64,000 nucleotides of DNA from Novosphingobium taihuense (GCF_007830315.1 NZ_VLKJ01000002.1:124001-188000), one strand, 5' to 3'. Shown: positions 1 through 9,333, counted from the stretch's first letter. Made by a program: numbers and translations. Notes: generated by a model not told the origin, from the sequence alone.

Positions 1-1282
1 TGATCGTGCCGCGCTGTGGGCCGGTGCCATCGTTGATCGGGACACCCAGCGTGGCGCCCGTGGCCGGATCGACAGCATAGTTGTCAAGATCGTAGTTCGC
101 GTCTTCGTTGGTGTAGAAGCCGCCGACGATCCAGTCGACGTTGTCGCCGAACGAACCCGAGAAGCGGGTTTCGTGCGAAACCTTGTCGACATTGTAGCCT
201 TGACGAAAAACGTCACCGATCGGGCTGATTCCGGGAAACAGGATCGGGAAGATCGGCGCAAACTCGACCAGCGGCGAGGCGGTGAAATCAAGGAAATCGT
301 AATTCTGCGCACGTGAGTAGGCCGTGATCGAGGTTACGTCGATTGCGCCCAGTTCCGCCTTCAGCTCGGCCGTGTACATCTGTGTTTCAGAGCGGCTGCG
401 GCCCGAACCGATCTGGTCGGTCTGCTTGTAGAGCGAACCGGTCGTGATATCGACGTTGGACGAGCCATAGATATCGCGAATCTGGTAAAGGCCGCTCAGC
501 TTCAGCGAGAATGCATCCGAAGGCTTCCACAGCGCCGAGACGCGTCCGCCCCAAACCTTGGAATTGTTCGCATCCTTGACGCCACTGCGGACGTTGTCGA
601 TGTAGCCCGCTTCCTTGCGCACGAACGCGCTGCCGCGAACCGCCAAGGTTTCACCGACCGGAACATTCAGCGCACCGCGCAGGTTGTAGCCCGCCTCGCC
701 ACCTTCCTTGATCAGGTTTGCACCGGCGGCAACCGAACCGCTCAGGGCCTTGGTGTCCGGATCGACCGTCACGTACTTGACAAGGCCGCCCATCGAGCTT
801 GCCCCATAGAGCGTGCCTTGCGGACCACGCAGCACTTCAACGCGCTGGAGATCGGAAGGATCGAGATCCGGTGCAGATCCGAACAGGCCGCCCTGCCCGG
901 TCGAAGCTCCGAACGGGGCATCGTCGATGGTGTAGCCCACCACCGGGTTGCCGCTGACAGGGCCGGTGGAAATGCCGCGAATGGAAAGCTGGGCGCGGTT
1001 GTTCTGGAACTGCAGGTTCACGCCCGGCACGCTGGCGAAGAAATCCTGCGCCTTGGTCTGGTTCTGGGCGATCAGATCGCCACTGCCGACGGCAGTTACC
1101 GGCACCGGCACATCGCGCAGGCGCTCCTCGCGCTTCTGTGCCGTCACGATGATTTCATTGGCACTGCCGGTGTCCTCGGCCGCCGATTGCGCCGCTGCCG
1201 GCGATGCCAGCAGGGCCAGCGCGACCATGCCGGACAAGGGCACGGCCGTGCATTTCAGTACTTGCTTGAACTTGCCACTCAT
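1..1282 (-). CDS. TonB-dependent outer-membrane receptor, N-terminal part (cut by window edge)
   Basis: This is the N-terminal ~427 residues of a TonB-dependent receptor; the C-terminal barrel lies beyond base 1. The ATG at 1282-1280 follows a good AAGGGGAAA ribosome site. The protein opens with a signal peptide (MSGKFKQVLK start, AAAQ cleavage region near residue 30), then a TonB-box-like segment EIIVTAQKREERL, then a plug domain with the typical sequence RVEVLRGPQGTLYG near residue 150. Receptors of this type bring siderophores, sugars or aromatic compounds across the outer membrane using TonB energy; the ligand cannot be read from the sequence. It lies 21 bp downstream of a PepSY membrane protein on the same strand, an arrangement common in iron-siderophore uptake, so an iron role is a reasonable guess. 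Family certain, ligand unknown. Confidence 0.93.
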   Translation of the reverse strand, partial: MSGKFKQVLKCTAVPLSGMVALALLASPAAAQSAAEDTGSANEIIVTAQKREERLRDVPVPVTAVGSGDLIAQNQTKAQDFFASVPGVNLQFQNNRAQLSIRGISTGPVSGNPVVGYTIDDAPFGASTGQGGLFGSAPDLDPSDLQRVEVLRGPQGTLYGASSMGGLVKYVTVDPDTKALSGSVAAGANLIKEGGEAGYNLRGALNVPVGETLAVRGSAFVRKEAGYIDNVRSGVKDANNSKVWGGRVSALWKPSDAFSLKLSGLYQIRDIYGSSNVDITTGSLYKQTDQIGSGRSRSETQMYTAELKAELGAIDVTSITAYSRAQNYDFLDFTASPLVEFAPIFPILFPGISPIGDVFRQGYNVDKVSHETRFSGSFGDNVDWIVGGFYTNEDANYDLDNYAVDPATGATLGVPINDGTGPQRGTI

Positions 1283-1303
1283 TACGTTTTCCCCTTCACG
1301 TCT

Positions 1304-2617
1304 TTATTCTGGTTTTGGAATTGAAGTGCTCGCCATCGGCGAAACCCTTGGTCTGGCGGGCCGCTGGCTCCGCCGGCGCCACCACAGCAGCACGCCGGTC
1401 ATCGAGATGCCGACGACGATCAGCCCGAATATCGAAACGGCGATCTGCCAAGCGCGTCCGCCGATGGCCGCCACGTGCAGCGCAATGATCCAGCTGGTCA
1501 CCGTGTTGCCTGCGCGCTGTCCGGTCGGCAGTTGCAGCCCCAGCATCCGTCCGGTGCTTGCATCGATGGCCAGCGTTGCCGCGGTCGCGGGGGAGTCCGT
1601 CTCCGTCGGATTGCCCTGCGCGTCCAGCAGGTCACGCGATGTGTGCATCAGGAAGAAATAGACGCCCAGATCGCGCCGGTATTCGATGGCGGCTGCTTTG
1701 CCGAGCGTGAAGCCTTCTGCCTTTGCCGCTTCGGCGAAATAGCGCTGGCCCAGTTCCGCCGCCTCGAACCAGTCAATCGGCGGATCGATCAGGGGCACCG
1801 GCAGCGGCGCGCGCGGCGGCAGTTCCTGAAAGTGCTCGTACGGTGCGAAAAGCTTGAGGAAGCTGCCGTAATAGCCACCAAGGTTCAGGGCAAAGCCGGT
1901 CACCGCGAACATCATCAGCAATGGCCATAGCCACAGTCCGCTCGCGCGGTGCCAGTCCAGCAGCAGGCGGTTGCCGTTCGCCCCCTGGCTGATTTTCCAC
2001 GATGTCGCCCAGCGCTTGTGGAATGGCCGGGGCTTGTTGCCGGCCTTGCCCCGCTTCACTTTCGCGGGCAGCGTCAGGTACAATCCCGTCAGGCTCGCCA
2101 CCGCCCAGACCAGTCCCAGTACCCCGATCATCAGGATGCCGATGCCCAGCGGGAATATCAGAGCGTAGTGCAGGTAATAGAGGAACGATGGCACACCCTG
2201 CGGGCGCAGCGTCGGTTTGCCGATGATCCTCTGCCCCAACCTTTCGCCGGTGTAGGGATTGGCGAAGACCTCGTCATAATCGATCACTGAGACTGCGCCC
2301 GAAACCGGGTCGATGGCGGGCATCACGCGCGAGAACAGCGGCTCATCGGGCCTTTGCGGGAACTGCAGCGAGAAGACGTGCGCGCGCGGGTCTTCTTCCT
2401 CGAGCCGCGCACGGATCTTCAGTGCATCGGCGATCGTGACCTCCCTTGCCTGCGGAGCGACCACACGCATCCGTGAATTCAGGACGCGCTCGAGATCGTC
2501 GTAGAAGGCAATCACGCTGCCCGTCGCAGCAATGATGATCAGGAAAAGCGCAAGCAACAGCCCGAGGTAACGGTGAAGCGTCACCGTCAACTCCCGGATC
2601 TGACCTGCCTTTGCCAC
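1304..2617 (-). CDS. PepSY-associated TM helix protein
   Basis: 437 residues with a GTG start at 2617. The N-terminus has a cytoplasmic stub followed by a long hydrophobic helix (LGLLLALFLIIIAATG, residues ~18-35). Further membrane segments lie near residues 145-185, 225-245 and 375-415, and periplasmic PepSY-type stretches lie between them. The end is basic (WWRRRSQRP), fitting a cytoplasmic tail. Proteins of this family sit beside TonB receptors for ferric siderophores, and some act as ferric reductases in the inner membrane. It is the first gene of a two-gene unit with the receptor downstream, separated by 21 bp. Its promoter should lie in 2618-2890. The family is clear; ferric reduction is inferred from family context. 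Confidence 0.85.
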   Translation of the reverse strand: MAKAGQIRELTVTLHRYLGLLLALFLIIIAATGSVIAFYDDLERVLNSRMRVVAPQAREVTIADALKIRARLEEEDPRAHVFSLQFPQRPDEPLFSRVMPAIDPVSGAVSVIDYDEVFANPYTGERLGQRIIGKPTLRPQGVPSFLYYLHYALIFPLGIGILMIGVLGLVWAVASLTGLYLTLPAKVKRGKAGNKPRPFHKRWATSWKISQGANGNRLLLDWHRASGLWLWPLLMMFAVTGFALNLGGYYGSFLKLFAPYEHFQELPPRAPLPVPLIDPPIDWFEAAELGQRYFAEAAKAEGFTLGKAAAIEYRRDLGVYFFLMHTSRDLLDAQGNPTETDSPATAATLAIDASTGRMLGLQLPTGQRAGNTVTSWIIALHVAAIGGRAWQIAVSIFGLIVVGISMTGVLLWWRRRSQRPARPRVSPMASTSIPKPE

Positions 2618-2890
2618 TGCCCTAAAACCCCCGGTTCAAGATCATGACGCGCAGCAGCCTGCAGCCGGGAAATCGCGCATGCGCGCGTCCCGGTTTCCCG
2701 ATCCCGCATACGCGGTCCGGAGTGCCAAAACTGTCGTCATCAGGCGCCTGGCGTTAAGCCATCAGCCTTGTCTCGAGTTTGTCATGACCCCGCGCTGGCG
2801 GTATTGCGGCGGCGGTCCGATAGATTGTATTTTCGGCCAGAGGCAAAAAGGGTGGCCGCTTTTGATGGCTTCGAGCGCCTTTGTTTCCAG
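2618..2890 (-). promoter_or_regulatory. Intergenic promoter region upstream of the PepSY gene, with inverted repeat
   Basis: 273 bp between the end of the leftward operon (2891) and the PepSY start (2617). It contains a nested inverted repeat: CCGGGA (2665-2670) and TCCCGG (2688-2693) enclose the 12-bp palindrome CGCGCATGCGCG (2674-2685). It lies 48-76 bp upstream of the PepSY start, where an operator would be expected, but it could also fold as an RNA hairpin ending the upstream operon, although there is no U-run. No clear Fur box or promoter could be read. Confidence 0.4.
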
Positions 2891-3322
2891 CTATTCCGGC
2901 CGCTCGCCCACCGATGGACCGGCGCTGGCAAGTTCGGCCTCGTATTCAGCAAGAGCTTCGGCGGCGATGCGCGTGGAGTCTATTCCGGCGGGAATTCCGC
3001 AGTAAACGGCCACCTGCAGCAGGGCCTCCCGGATTTCCTCGTTCGTCAAGCCATTGCGGCGCGCGGCCTTCACGTGAAGGCGCAGCTCGTGCGGGCGGTT
3101 GAGCGCGCTGATCATGCCAAGGTTCAGCAGGCTGCGCTCCCGCCGCGAAAGGCCGGGACGGGACCATATCTCACCCCAGCAATAACTGGTCGAAAGCTCC
3201 TGCATCGGCCGGGTGAAATCATCGGCCCGCGCCATTGCATTTTCGACATAGGACGCGCCGAGCACGTCCTTGCGCAGGGCAAGGCCACGCTCGAACCGAT
3301 CTTCGTCACCGACCTTGCCCAC
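2891..3322 (-). CDS. Carboxymuconolactone decarboxylase family protein
   Basis: 143 residues, GTG start at 3322 preceded by AAAGGGC; no ATG fits. It matches the CMD/PcaC family along its length: EDRFERGLALRKDVLG at the start, the central block SRRERSLLNLGMISALNRPHEL and the C-terminal EIREALLQVAVYCGIPAG, which is typical of PcaC-like proteins. True PcaC decarboxylates 4-carboxymuconolactone in protocatechuate degradation, but no protocatechuate genes are nearby, so it may act on another lactone or beta-keto acid. It is the last gene of the ten-gene operon, 28 bp after the SSADH-type gene. Family confident; reaction uncertain. Confidence 0.82.
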   Translation of the reverse strand: MGKVGDEDRFERGLALRKDVLGASYVENAMARADDFTRPMQELSTSYCWGEIWSRPGLSRRERSLLNLGMISALNRPHELRLHVKAARRNGLTNEEIREALLQVAVYCGIPAGIDSTRIAAEALAEYEAELASAGPSVGERPE

Positions 3323-3350
3323 GCCTATGCCCTTTCGTGTTGATGGCAGG

Positions 3351-4784
3351 TCAGACCCCGCCGACCAGGCAATACTTCACGTTCATGTAATCGGCCAGAC
3401 CGTGGCTCGATCCTTCGCGGCCAAAACCGGATTCCTTGATGCCACCGAACGGGGCGACCTCGGTCGAGATCAGCCCGTCGTTGACCCCGACCATGCCATA
3501 TTCCAGCCCTTCCATCATCCGCCACTGGCGTGCGGCATCTGCTGTGAAGACATAGGCGGCAAGGCCGTAGGGCGTATCGTTGGCAATGCGCAGAGCTTCG
3601 GCCTCGGTATCGAACCGCAGGACCGGCGCGACAGGTCCGAAGATCTCTTCGCCCGCAATCGTCATGCCCTCGGTCACGCCTGCCAGCACCACCGGAGGGT
3701 GGAACGCGCCATCGGCGGGAACGGCATGCACTTCGCCAACACGCCTTGCGCCTTCACCCACCGCCTGTTCGACCAGTGCCGATACACGTTCAACCGCACG
3801 CTCATCAATCAGTGGGCCCATGGCCCCTGGCGATGCCACGCCATCATCCACCTTCAGTGCCGCAACTGCAGCTGCCAGCTTCTCGACAAAGGCATCGTGC
3901 ACCCCTGCCTGAACCAGGAAACGGTTGGCGCATACGCAGGTCTGGCCAGCGTTGCGGAAACGCGAAGCCATTGCTCCGGCAACGGCAAGATCGACATCGG
4001 CATCGTCGAACACGATGAACGGCGCATTCCCGCCCAGCTCAAGGCTCAGCCGCTTAACCTGCCCGGCAGCCTTGGCCATGATGACCTTGCCCACCTCGGT
4101 CGATCCCGTGAAGCTGATCTTGCGTACCAGCGGATGGGTGCAGAACAGGTCACCTATTGCGGAAGACTTGCGCGCCGGGGCCACGCGGAACAGGTCTTCG
4201 GGCACGCCTGCCCGGTGCGCCAGCGTTTCCAGCGCCAGTGCCGAAAGCGGCGTGGCTTCGGCCGGCTTGACCACGATCGAACACCCCGCCGCCAGCGCCG
4301 GAGCCACCTTTCGGGTGATCATCGCCAGCGGGAAATTCCACGGCGTGATCGCGGCACAGGTGCCAACCGGCTGCCGCAGCGTCAGCACGCGCTTGTCTGT
4401 CGCAAATGTCGGGATGACCTCGCCATAGGCGCGCCGCGCTTCTTCGGAAAACCATTCGATGAACGAAGCGCCGTACTTCACCTCGCCCCGCGCCTCGCCC
4501 AGCGGCTTGCCGCTTTCAAGCGTCATCAGCAGCGCAAGGTCCTCGCCGTGCGCAACCATCAGGTCGTACCAAGCGCGCAGCACGTCGCTGCGCTGCTTGG
4601 CGGTGCGCGCGCCCCATTCGCGGCGCGCCACATCGGCGGCATCGATCATCGCGGCGGTCTCGTCCACGTCATAACGGCGGACCATCGCCACCAGCGCGCC
4701 ATTGGCGGGATTGAGCACCCGCAGACCTTCGTTTGCATCCAGGGTTTCCGGACGCAGCAGTCCGAGGGCAGAATCTGCCGTCAT
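3351..4784 (-). CDS. Succinate-semialdehyde dehydrogenase-type aldehyde dehydrogenase
   Basis: 477 residues, the normal length for GabD-type enzymes. NAD(P)-dependent oxidation of a semialdehyde to the acid is expected. Catalytic residues are visible: Asn150 (ITPWNF), Glu249 (LSLELGG) and Cys283 in NAGQTCVCANR, whose second Cys two residues on is typical of succinate-semialdehyde dehydrogenases. FTGSTEVGK (225-233) belongs to the cofactor site. It is the ninth gene of the operon, after cytochrome b561 (31-bp gap). If the pathway yields succinate or glutarate semialdehyde by a meta-cleavage route, this enzyme feeds the TCA cycle. The enzyme class is sure; the exact substrate is inferred. Confidence 0.87.
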   Translation of the reverse strand: MTADSALGLLRPETLDANEGLRVLNPANGALVAMVRRYDVDETAAMIDAADVARREWGARTAKQRSDVLRAWYDLMVAHGEDLALLMTLESGKPLGEARGEVKYGASFIEWFSEEARRAYGEVIPTFATDKRVLTLRQPVGTCAAITPWNFPLAMITRKVAPALAAGCSIVVKPAEATPLSALALETLAHRAGVPEDLFRVAPARKSSAIGDLFCTHPLVRKISFTGSTEVGKVIMAKAAGQVKRLSLELGGNAPFIVFDDADVDLAVAGAMASRFRNAGQTCVCANRFLVQAGVHDAFVEKLAAAVAALKVDDGVASPGAMGPLIDERAVERVSALVEQAVGEGARRVGEVHAVPADGAFHPPVVLAGVTEGMTIAGEEIFGPVAPVLRFDTEAEALRIANDTPYGLAAYVFTADAARQWRMMEGLEYGMVGVNDGLISTEVAPFGGIKESGFGREGSSHGLADYMNVKYCLVGGV

Positions 4785-4815
4785 GTCATTCGCCTTGATA
4801 GTATGATTGTCGGGG

Positions 4816-5385
4816 TCAGAGCATCCGCGGCAGGACGTCGGTTTCGCCGCCCTTGTCGAGAATGCGATGCTTTATGGCGCCTGCAGCATGGAGTGCGACG
4901 AGCGTGAGCAGCGCATAGGCACTGTACTTGTGGAGTGCCTGGAAGATCTCGAACGCATTGTCGTTCTTCGGCAGGATTTCCGGCAGTTCCCCAAAGAAGA
5001 AGAACGGCACGCCGTCGCTCTGCGTGAAGCTGGCCGACATTGAATAGCCGAGCAGCGGGATCAGCACGGTCAACAGCATGATCAGCCGGTGCACGGCATG
5101 CGAAAGCGTCTTTTCCCAGGGCTTCAGCGCTTCGGGTTCATGCGGCAGCGTTGCCCGGTTGCTCCAGCGGATCGCCAGATGCACCAGCGCCAGCAGCCAT
5201 ACCAGCACGCCGAACTGCTTGTGGTTGGGGTAGAACAGGTCGAAGGTGGCCATCGGCGTGTCTTCGGGAAGGCTGGTCATGTACCAGCCCGACCAGATCA
5301 GACCGAGGATGATGACAGCGCGCAGCCAATGCAGAACGCGCATTGAAAGCGGGTACTTCGTTGCCTGAGCCATTTCGCCTGCCAT
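4816..5385 (-). CDS. Cytochrome b561 family protein
   Basis: 189 residues starting at the ATG at 5385, which has a good AAGGAC site; an in-frame TTG at 5403 would add six residues and overlap the SDR stop. Four hydrophobic helices are visible (about residues 15-35, 48-68, 87-110 and 145-170), with the His residues expected for two b hemes (LHWLR near residue 20, VHLAIRW, HAVHRL, and LHKYSAY/LHAAG in the last helix). Bacterial CybB-type proteins oxidise quinol or pass electrons between quinone and a partner in the inner membrane. In a soluble catabolic operon it may serve as electron acceptor for a dehydrogenase. Family clear; partner unknown. Confidence 0.85.
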   Translation of the reverse strand: MAGEMAQATKYPLSMRVLHWLRAVIILGLIWSGWYMTSLPEDTPMATFDLFYPNHKQFGVLVWLLALVHLAIRWSNRATLPHEPEALKPWEKTLSHAVHRLIMLLTVLIPLLGYSMSASFTQSDGVPFFFFGELPEILPKNDNAFEIFQALHKYSAYALLTLVALHAAGAIKHRILDKGGETDVLPRML

Positions 5386-5399
5386 TGTCCTTGTCCCCT

Positions 5400-6176
5400 T
5401 CAAAGATAGATGCCGCGAGAATATCCACCATCGACTGTCAATGACTGGCCGGTAATCGAACAGTCGGGCGCACCTGCAAGGAACGCCACCATCCGCCCCA
5501 CGGCATCGACATCGAGAATGGCGCCGGTCGGGATGTCCGCCGTGAATTCGGCCTCGATCACTTGGGCATCGACACCCCGCTCCTTGGCCATCTCGTCGAA
5601 CAGTTCGACCAGATGCGGCGTACGGACGATGCCGGGATGCACCGCATTCACGCTGATGCCGAAGGGACCGAGCTGATCGGACAGGACCTTGGTCAGGTGC
5701 ACCACGCCCACGTTGCGCAATCCGCTCAAAGTGTCGCTCGATCGACCGGTCAGCCCGCCGATGTTGATCACGTGACCTTCCCCTTGCGCCTTCATCACCG
5801 GGACGATGCCCTGAATATAGCGCAAGTATCCGCCGACCTTGATGTCCACATCGGTCATCAACATGTCGATATCGACCTGTTCGATCGCTCCGCCGATCGG
5901 GTTCGAACTTGCCGCGGCGTTAACCAGCACGTCGATCCGGCCAAAGCGCGAAAGCACGCTGTCGACCATGTGCCGGATGCTCACCGGATCGGTAGCGTCC
6001 GAGCCAAGCGCAAGCACAGTTCCATGCTTGCCCAGTTCCTCGGCCGCAGCCGTCAGCCGCTCAAGTCCGCGCGCGGTGATCACGACGACAAACCCCGCAT
6101 CGCACAGCGCCCGCACGATGCCCGGAGCGATCCCGCCGCTCCCACCTGTCACGATGGCTACGGGATCGGTGCTCAT
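5400..6176 (-). CDS. SDR-fold protein lacking the catalytic Tyr
   Basis: 258 residues with the Rossmann SDR layout: TGGSGGIAPG nucleotide loop (10-19), NAAAS (86-90), VNAVHPG near residue 178 and a C-terminal TVDGGYSRG. The active-site pattern is altered. Lys163 is present in VGVVHLTK, but position 159, where Tyr of YxxxK belongs, is Val, and the usual catalytic Ser region reads INIGGLTG. The last Gly of the cofactor loop is replaced by Ala. It may therefore bind NAD(P) without classical oxidoreduction, or use another mechanism. The start overlaps the ThDP gene stop by 4 bp, so translation is coupled. A second SDR at 13404-14207 has the same replacement. Confidence 0.82.
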   Translation of the reverse strand: MSTDPVAIVTGGSGGIAPGIVRALCDAGFVVVITARGLERLTAAAEELGKHGTVLALGSDATDPVSIRHMVDSVLSRFGRIDVLVNAAASSNPIGGAIEQVDIDMLMTDVDIKVGGYLRYIQGIVPVMKAQGEGHVINIGGLTGRSSDTLSGLRNVGVVHLTKVLSDQLGPFGISVNAVHPGIVRTPHLVELFDEMAKERGVDAQVIEAEFTADIPTGAILDVDAVGRMVAFLAGAPDCSITGQSLTVDGGYSRGIYL

Positions 6177-7735
6177 GGCAGCTCAGCCTGGATCAGCATT
6201 GGGCCATCGTGCGCAAGGCCATCGCGCAAGGCTGCTTCCAGTTCGCCAGAAGTCGTCACGCGAACCGCCTTCACGCCATAGCCCGCAGCCAATGCGGTCC
6301 AGTCAACGCGTGGATTGTCGAGCCGGGTCAGCCCCGCGATCACCGCATCGTCCAGCGGCGCATCGGCGCGGGTCAACTCGGTCTGCAGGATCGCATAGCG
6401 ATGGTTGGCTGCCATGATGACAGTCACGGCAAGGTTCTCGCGCGCCATCGTCCACAGCGCCTGCAGAGTGTACTGCGCACTGCCATCGGACTGCAACGAA
6501 ACGACGCGCGCCTCGGGCTCAGCCAGTGCCGCGCCGACTGCGCAGGGCAACCCTTGCCCGATGGCGCCGCCGGTGTTGGTCATCACCCGGTGCCTGCGCG
6601 CACGGTGCGCGTTGCGCAGCCACGGTCCGCCAAGCGTCGAACCTTCCAGCGAGATGATCGCATCGTGCGGCAGCTGTGCCAGCAGTTCCTCGACCACCAG
6701 CGCCGGGTTCAGCGGCGCATCGCGATCGGCTGTCGGCGCCGCAGGATCGGGCGCAGGCTGCACGGCAAGCGTTGTCGCGCCCAATGCCTCGCCAAGATCG
6801 AGCAAGGCCCCGACAGCGTCGTGCTCCGGCCCGGCCAGGCGGACCAGGCGTTCCTCTGCAACCAGCTGGCTTGGCCAGCCTTCATAACCGAAGTAGCTGA
6901 TCGGCATCCGCGATCCGGCCAGCACGACCGTGGCGTTGCCCATCTGCGCGATCACGTCGTCCGGGAAGTAGGCCTGGCGTTCCACCGCGGGCAAATCGCC
7001 GCCCAGCGTGACGATGGCGGGATAGGGCTCCATCAGCAGCCGCCCGCCAAGGCGCGCGGCCAGCGCCGCGCCAGCGCGCACGCCTGCTTCGGTCAGGGCA
7101 TTGCCACCCAGCAGCACGATGACATCGTCCGCCGCTGCCAGAGCTGCCCTTGCCTGCGCAATCTTCTCTTCCCCCACGGGCTGGCCGGACCATGCCCGTG
7201 CAACAAGCTGCTGCACGTCTCCCGAAGCTTCCGCGTCGATCACGTCGGTCGGCACGATCAGGGTGGCCGCGCCACCTTCCGCTTCGCAAGTCGCCGCAAA
7301 GGCCGCGTCAACGTCCTGTGCGATGGCTGCAGTCGAGGCCATGCGGATGACCTGCCGCGAAACGGGCGAGGCAAGCGATTCAATGTCCGATGTCAGCGGT
7401 GCATCGTATTCCAGATGCCAGGTCGCATGGTCGCCGATCACGTTGATGATCCGCGAACCCGCACGGCGCGCATTGTGCAGGTTGGCAATGCCGTTGGCAA
7501 AGCCGGGGCCAAGATGCAGCAGCGTCAACGGCACCTTGCCCGAAACGCGGTTGTACCCGTCTGCCGCTCCGGTGCACACGCCTTCGAACAGGCTCAGCAC
7601 CGATCGGATCTTGCCGTTGCGGGCAAGCGCGCTGACCATGGTCATCTCGGTGGTGCCGGGATTGGCAAAGCAGATCTCCGCCCCGCCCTGATAAAGCGCG
7701 TCGAACATCACATCGGCGCCGGTACGCTTGCTCAT
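6173..7735 (-). CDS. Thiamine diphosphate-dependent enzyme (benzoylformate decarboxylase / acetolactate synthase-like)
   Basis: 520 residues with the three domains of the ThDP carboligase/decarboxylase family. The cofactor-activating Glu51 lies in LFEGVCTGAADGY, after the conserved NPGTTE (25-30). The C-terminal ThDP/Mg2+ motif starts SDGSAQY at 416 and ends with Asn444. It resembles benzoylformate decarboxylase and acetolactate-synthase-like decarboxylases more than true acetohydroxyacid synthase, and no regulatory subunit is nearby. A 2-oxo acid made in this pathway is the likely substrate, giving an aldehyde for one of the two aldehyde dehydrogenases of the operon. It overlaps both neighbours by 4 bp. 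Fold certain, reaction inferred. Confidence 0.86.
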   Translation of the reverse strand: MSKRTGADVMFDALYQGGAEICFANPGTTEMTMVSALARNGKIRSVLSLFEGVCTGAADGYNRVSGKVPLTLLHLGPGFANGIANLHNARRAGSRIINVIGDHATWHLEYDAPLTSDIESLASPVSRQVIRMASTAAIAQDVDAAFAATCEAEGGAATLIVPTDVIDAEASGDVQQLVARAWSGQPVGEEKIAQARAALAAADDVIVLLGGNALTEAGVRAGAALAARLGGRLLMEPYPAIVTLGGDLPAVERQAYFPDDVIAQMGNATVVLAGSRMPISYFGYEGWPSQLVAEERLVRLAGPEHDAVGALLDLGEALGATTLAVQPAPDPAAPTADRDAPLNPALVVEELLAQLPHDAIISLEGSTLGGPWLRNAHRARRHRVMTNTGGAIGQGLPCAVGAALAEPEARVVSLQSDGSAQYTLQALWTMARENLAVTVIMAANHRYAILQTELTRADAPLDDAVIAGLTRLDNPRVDWTALAAGYGVKAVRVTTSGELEAALRDGLAHDGPMLIQAELP

Positions 7736-8652
7736 GCCTTGTTACCTTCTGCAGATGCAGCGCCAACTCCCGCAAGGAAGCCTTCTACCAGTCTCAGGAA
7801 ATCCTGCGGTGCATCGTCGTGTACATAATGCGATGCGCCTTCAACGGTCGCATGGCGCAGAAAGGCATTCCGCCCTTCCAACTGGCGCACGGATTCGAGA
7901 TTGCAGAAATCCGATCTGCTGCCGCGAACGACCAGCGTCGGCACCGCAATGCCTGCGATTACCGGCCAAAGGTCCACCACCCTCGCCGGATCCGGCGAAA
8001 CCCGAGTTTCAGCAATGCCTTCTGCGTCATAACGCCAGATCACCGATCCATCGCTCTGGCCGCGCATGCTTTCCCACAGGCGCTCTTCGATCGCGGCATC
8101 GCCCACGTTGGGCCGCAGCTTGCGCCAATAGGCCCGCGCCTCGCCCCAATCGGCAAAGCGCGTTGGCAGCGCCTTCATCTCGGCGACGATCCGTTCGAAC
8201 CCGGCACCCGAAACGGACGAGCCAGCGGTGATGTCCTCCACCACCAGTGCTACAAGCCGCTCCGGGTTCTGGTTGGCATAGACATAGGACGTGGTCCCGC
8301 CCATCGAATGCCCGATCAACGTGAAACGATCGAGCCCGAATGCTGCCACCACCGCTTCCAGATCAGAGACATACGCGTCGGTATAGTAATTCCGGCCTTG
8401 GTCCCAATCGCTCTCGCCACGTCCGCGCGCATCGAAGGCGATCATGTGGAAGCGGTCGGACAGGGCCCGCGCCAGATTGCGCCAGGTTCCCGAATAGCCG
8501 CGCAGACCATGCAGCAGGACAAGCGCCGGTTTTGCCGGATCGCCCCACTCGCGGACATGGATGTTCACCGCCCCGTTGGAGACCGTGCGCGTACGCTCAC
8601 CAACCAGCAGGGCAACCGGCTGCGGCGGAGAATCGAGAACCTGTGCAGTCAT
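7732..8652 (-). CDS. Alpha/beta hydrolase
   Basis: 306 residues; ATG at 8652 after GAGGGGC. Hallmarks of the alpha/beta hydrolase fold are visible: LLHGLRG oxyanion segment (46-52), FDARGRGESD (73-82), nucleophile elbow GHSMGG with Ser116, and a late His in EGASHYVHDDAP for the triad. Together with the neighbouring hydratase-like gene and the small VOC protein it could be a meta-cleavage product (C-C) hydrolase of the MhpC/BphD kind, but ester or lactone hydrolysis cannot be excluded. It overlaps the ThDP gene by 4 bp and lies 10 bp after the AA_synth gene. Confidence 0.85.
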   Translation of the reverse strand: MTAQVLDSPPQPVALLVGERTRTVSNGAVNIHVREWGDPAKPALVLLHGLRGYSGTWRNLARALSDRFHMIAFDARGRGESDWDQGRNYYTDAYVSDLEAVVAAFGLDRFTLIGHSMGGTTSYVYANQNPERLVALVVEDITAGSSVSGAGFERIVAEMKALPTRFADWGEARAYWRKLRPNVGDAAIEERLWESMRGQSDGSVIWRYDAEGIAETRVSPDPARVVDLWPVIAGIAVPTLVVRGSRSDFCNLESVRQLEGRNAFLRHATVEGASHYVHDDAPQDFLRLVEGFLAGVGAASAEGNKA

Positions 8653-8662
8653 CGCCAGCCCC

Positions 8663-9268
8663 TCAGGTCAGGCCATTGCCTTCGGCGTCTTCTGCGCGAA
8701 GGCCACCAAGACGGGCGTTGAGACGGCCGCGCGTGGCAAAGGCCCAGCACACGATCACTTCGTCGCGGTTCGGACCATCGTCGAACGAAACGCTCATCGT
8801 GTCATAGTGCGAACGCACATAGAGCGCGTCCTTGTGACCCAGCGGAATGTCGAGGATCGTGCCCGGCACGCCGCGCTTGCCGGTGCTCGGCACCCACGAG
8901 GCGCCACCGCCAACCGCGTCACGGATGGGATTGGCAGCGGGATTGGTCAGCAGGGCATTGCCGTGCTCGTATTCGCCATCGATGCCAACCAGGATCGCCT
9001 TGCCATAGCTTTCGATCTTGGCATTGCCCGAAAGCGCGTTGAGCCGGCGGCCGATTTCGACGCCGAGTTCCGGCGATGCATCGATCCAGCCTGAAAGGTC
9101 CTCGACGAACTGGCCGGCGTAAGGGTTCTTGATGCAGGCACCGATCATGTACTTGAACACGGGCGCGCCATCGGCGGCAGCTCCCGTTTCGCCCGCCCAG
9201 ATTTCCTGAACCTGCGCATACCAGCGGCGAATGTGAAAGGCGCCAAAGTTGGCGGCATAAGTCGTCAT
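8663..9268 (-). CDS. AA_synth (DUF1185) family protein
   Basis: 201 residues from the ATG at 9268, which has a clear GGGGAG site; an upstream in-frame start would add 11 poor residues. It matches the family called amino acid synthesis protein, which has no established reaction: FHIRRWYAQVQEIW near the start, ACIKNPYAGQFVEDLS, KIESYGKAILVGIDGEYEHG in the middle, GVPGTILDIPLGHKDALYVRSHYD, and RDEVIVCWAFATRGR near the end. The block GxDGExEH and the conserved HKD suggest an enzyme active site. Its place between the VOC protein and the hydrolase implies a specific catabolic step. Family recognised from memory; function unknown. Confidence 0.8.
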   Translation of the reverse strand: MTTYAANFGAFHIRRWYAQVQEIWAGETGAAADGAPVFKYMIGACIKNPYAGQFVEDLSGWIDASPELGVEIGRRLNALSGNAKIESYGKAILVGIDGEYEHGNALLTNPAANPIRDAVGGGASWVPSTGKRGVPGTILDIPLGHKDALYVRSHYDTMSVSFDDGPNRDEVIVCWAFATRGRLNARLGGLRAEDAEGNGLT

Positions 9269-9333
9269 GATAACTCCCCAGTCAATTCTGGTCGTGGCCA
9301 CCTTTGCGGCAGCTCACGACGTCAATCTTGCCA

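Noticed and set aside
3270..4907. Long open frame of 545 codons on the + strand opposite the SSADH-type gene
   Set aside because: It is the antisense shadow of a clear aldehyde dehydrogenase gene; Arg/His-rich composition and no family motif. The same reasoning excludes 6209-7828, 10007-12397 and 40871-42439.
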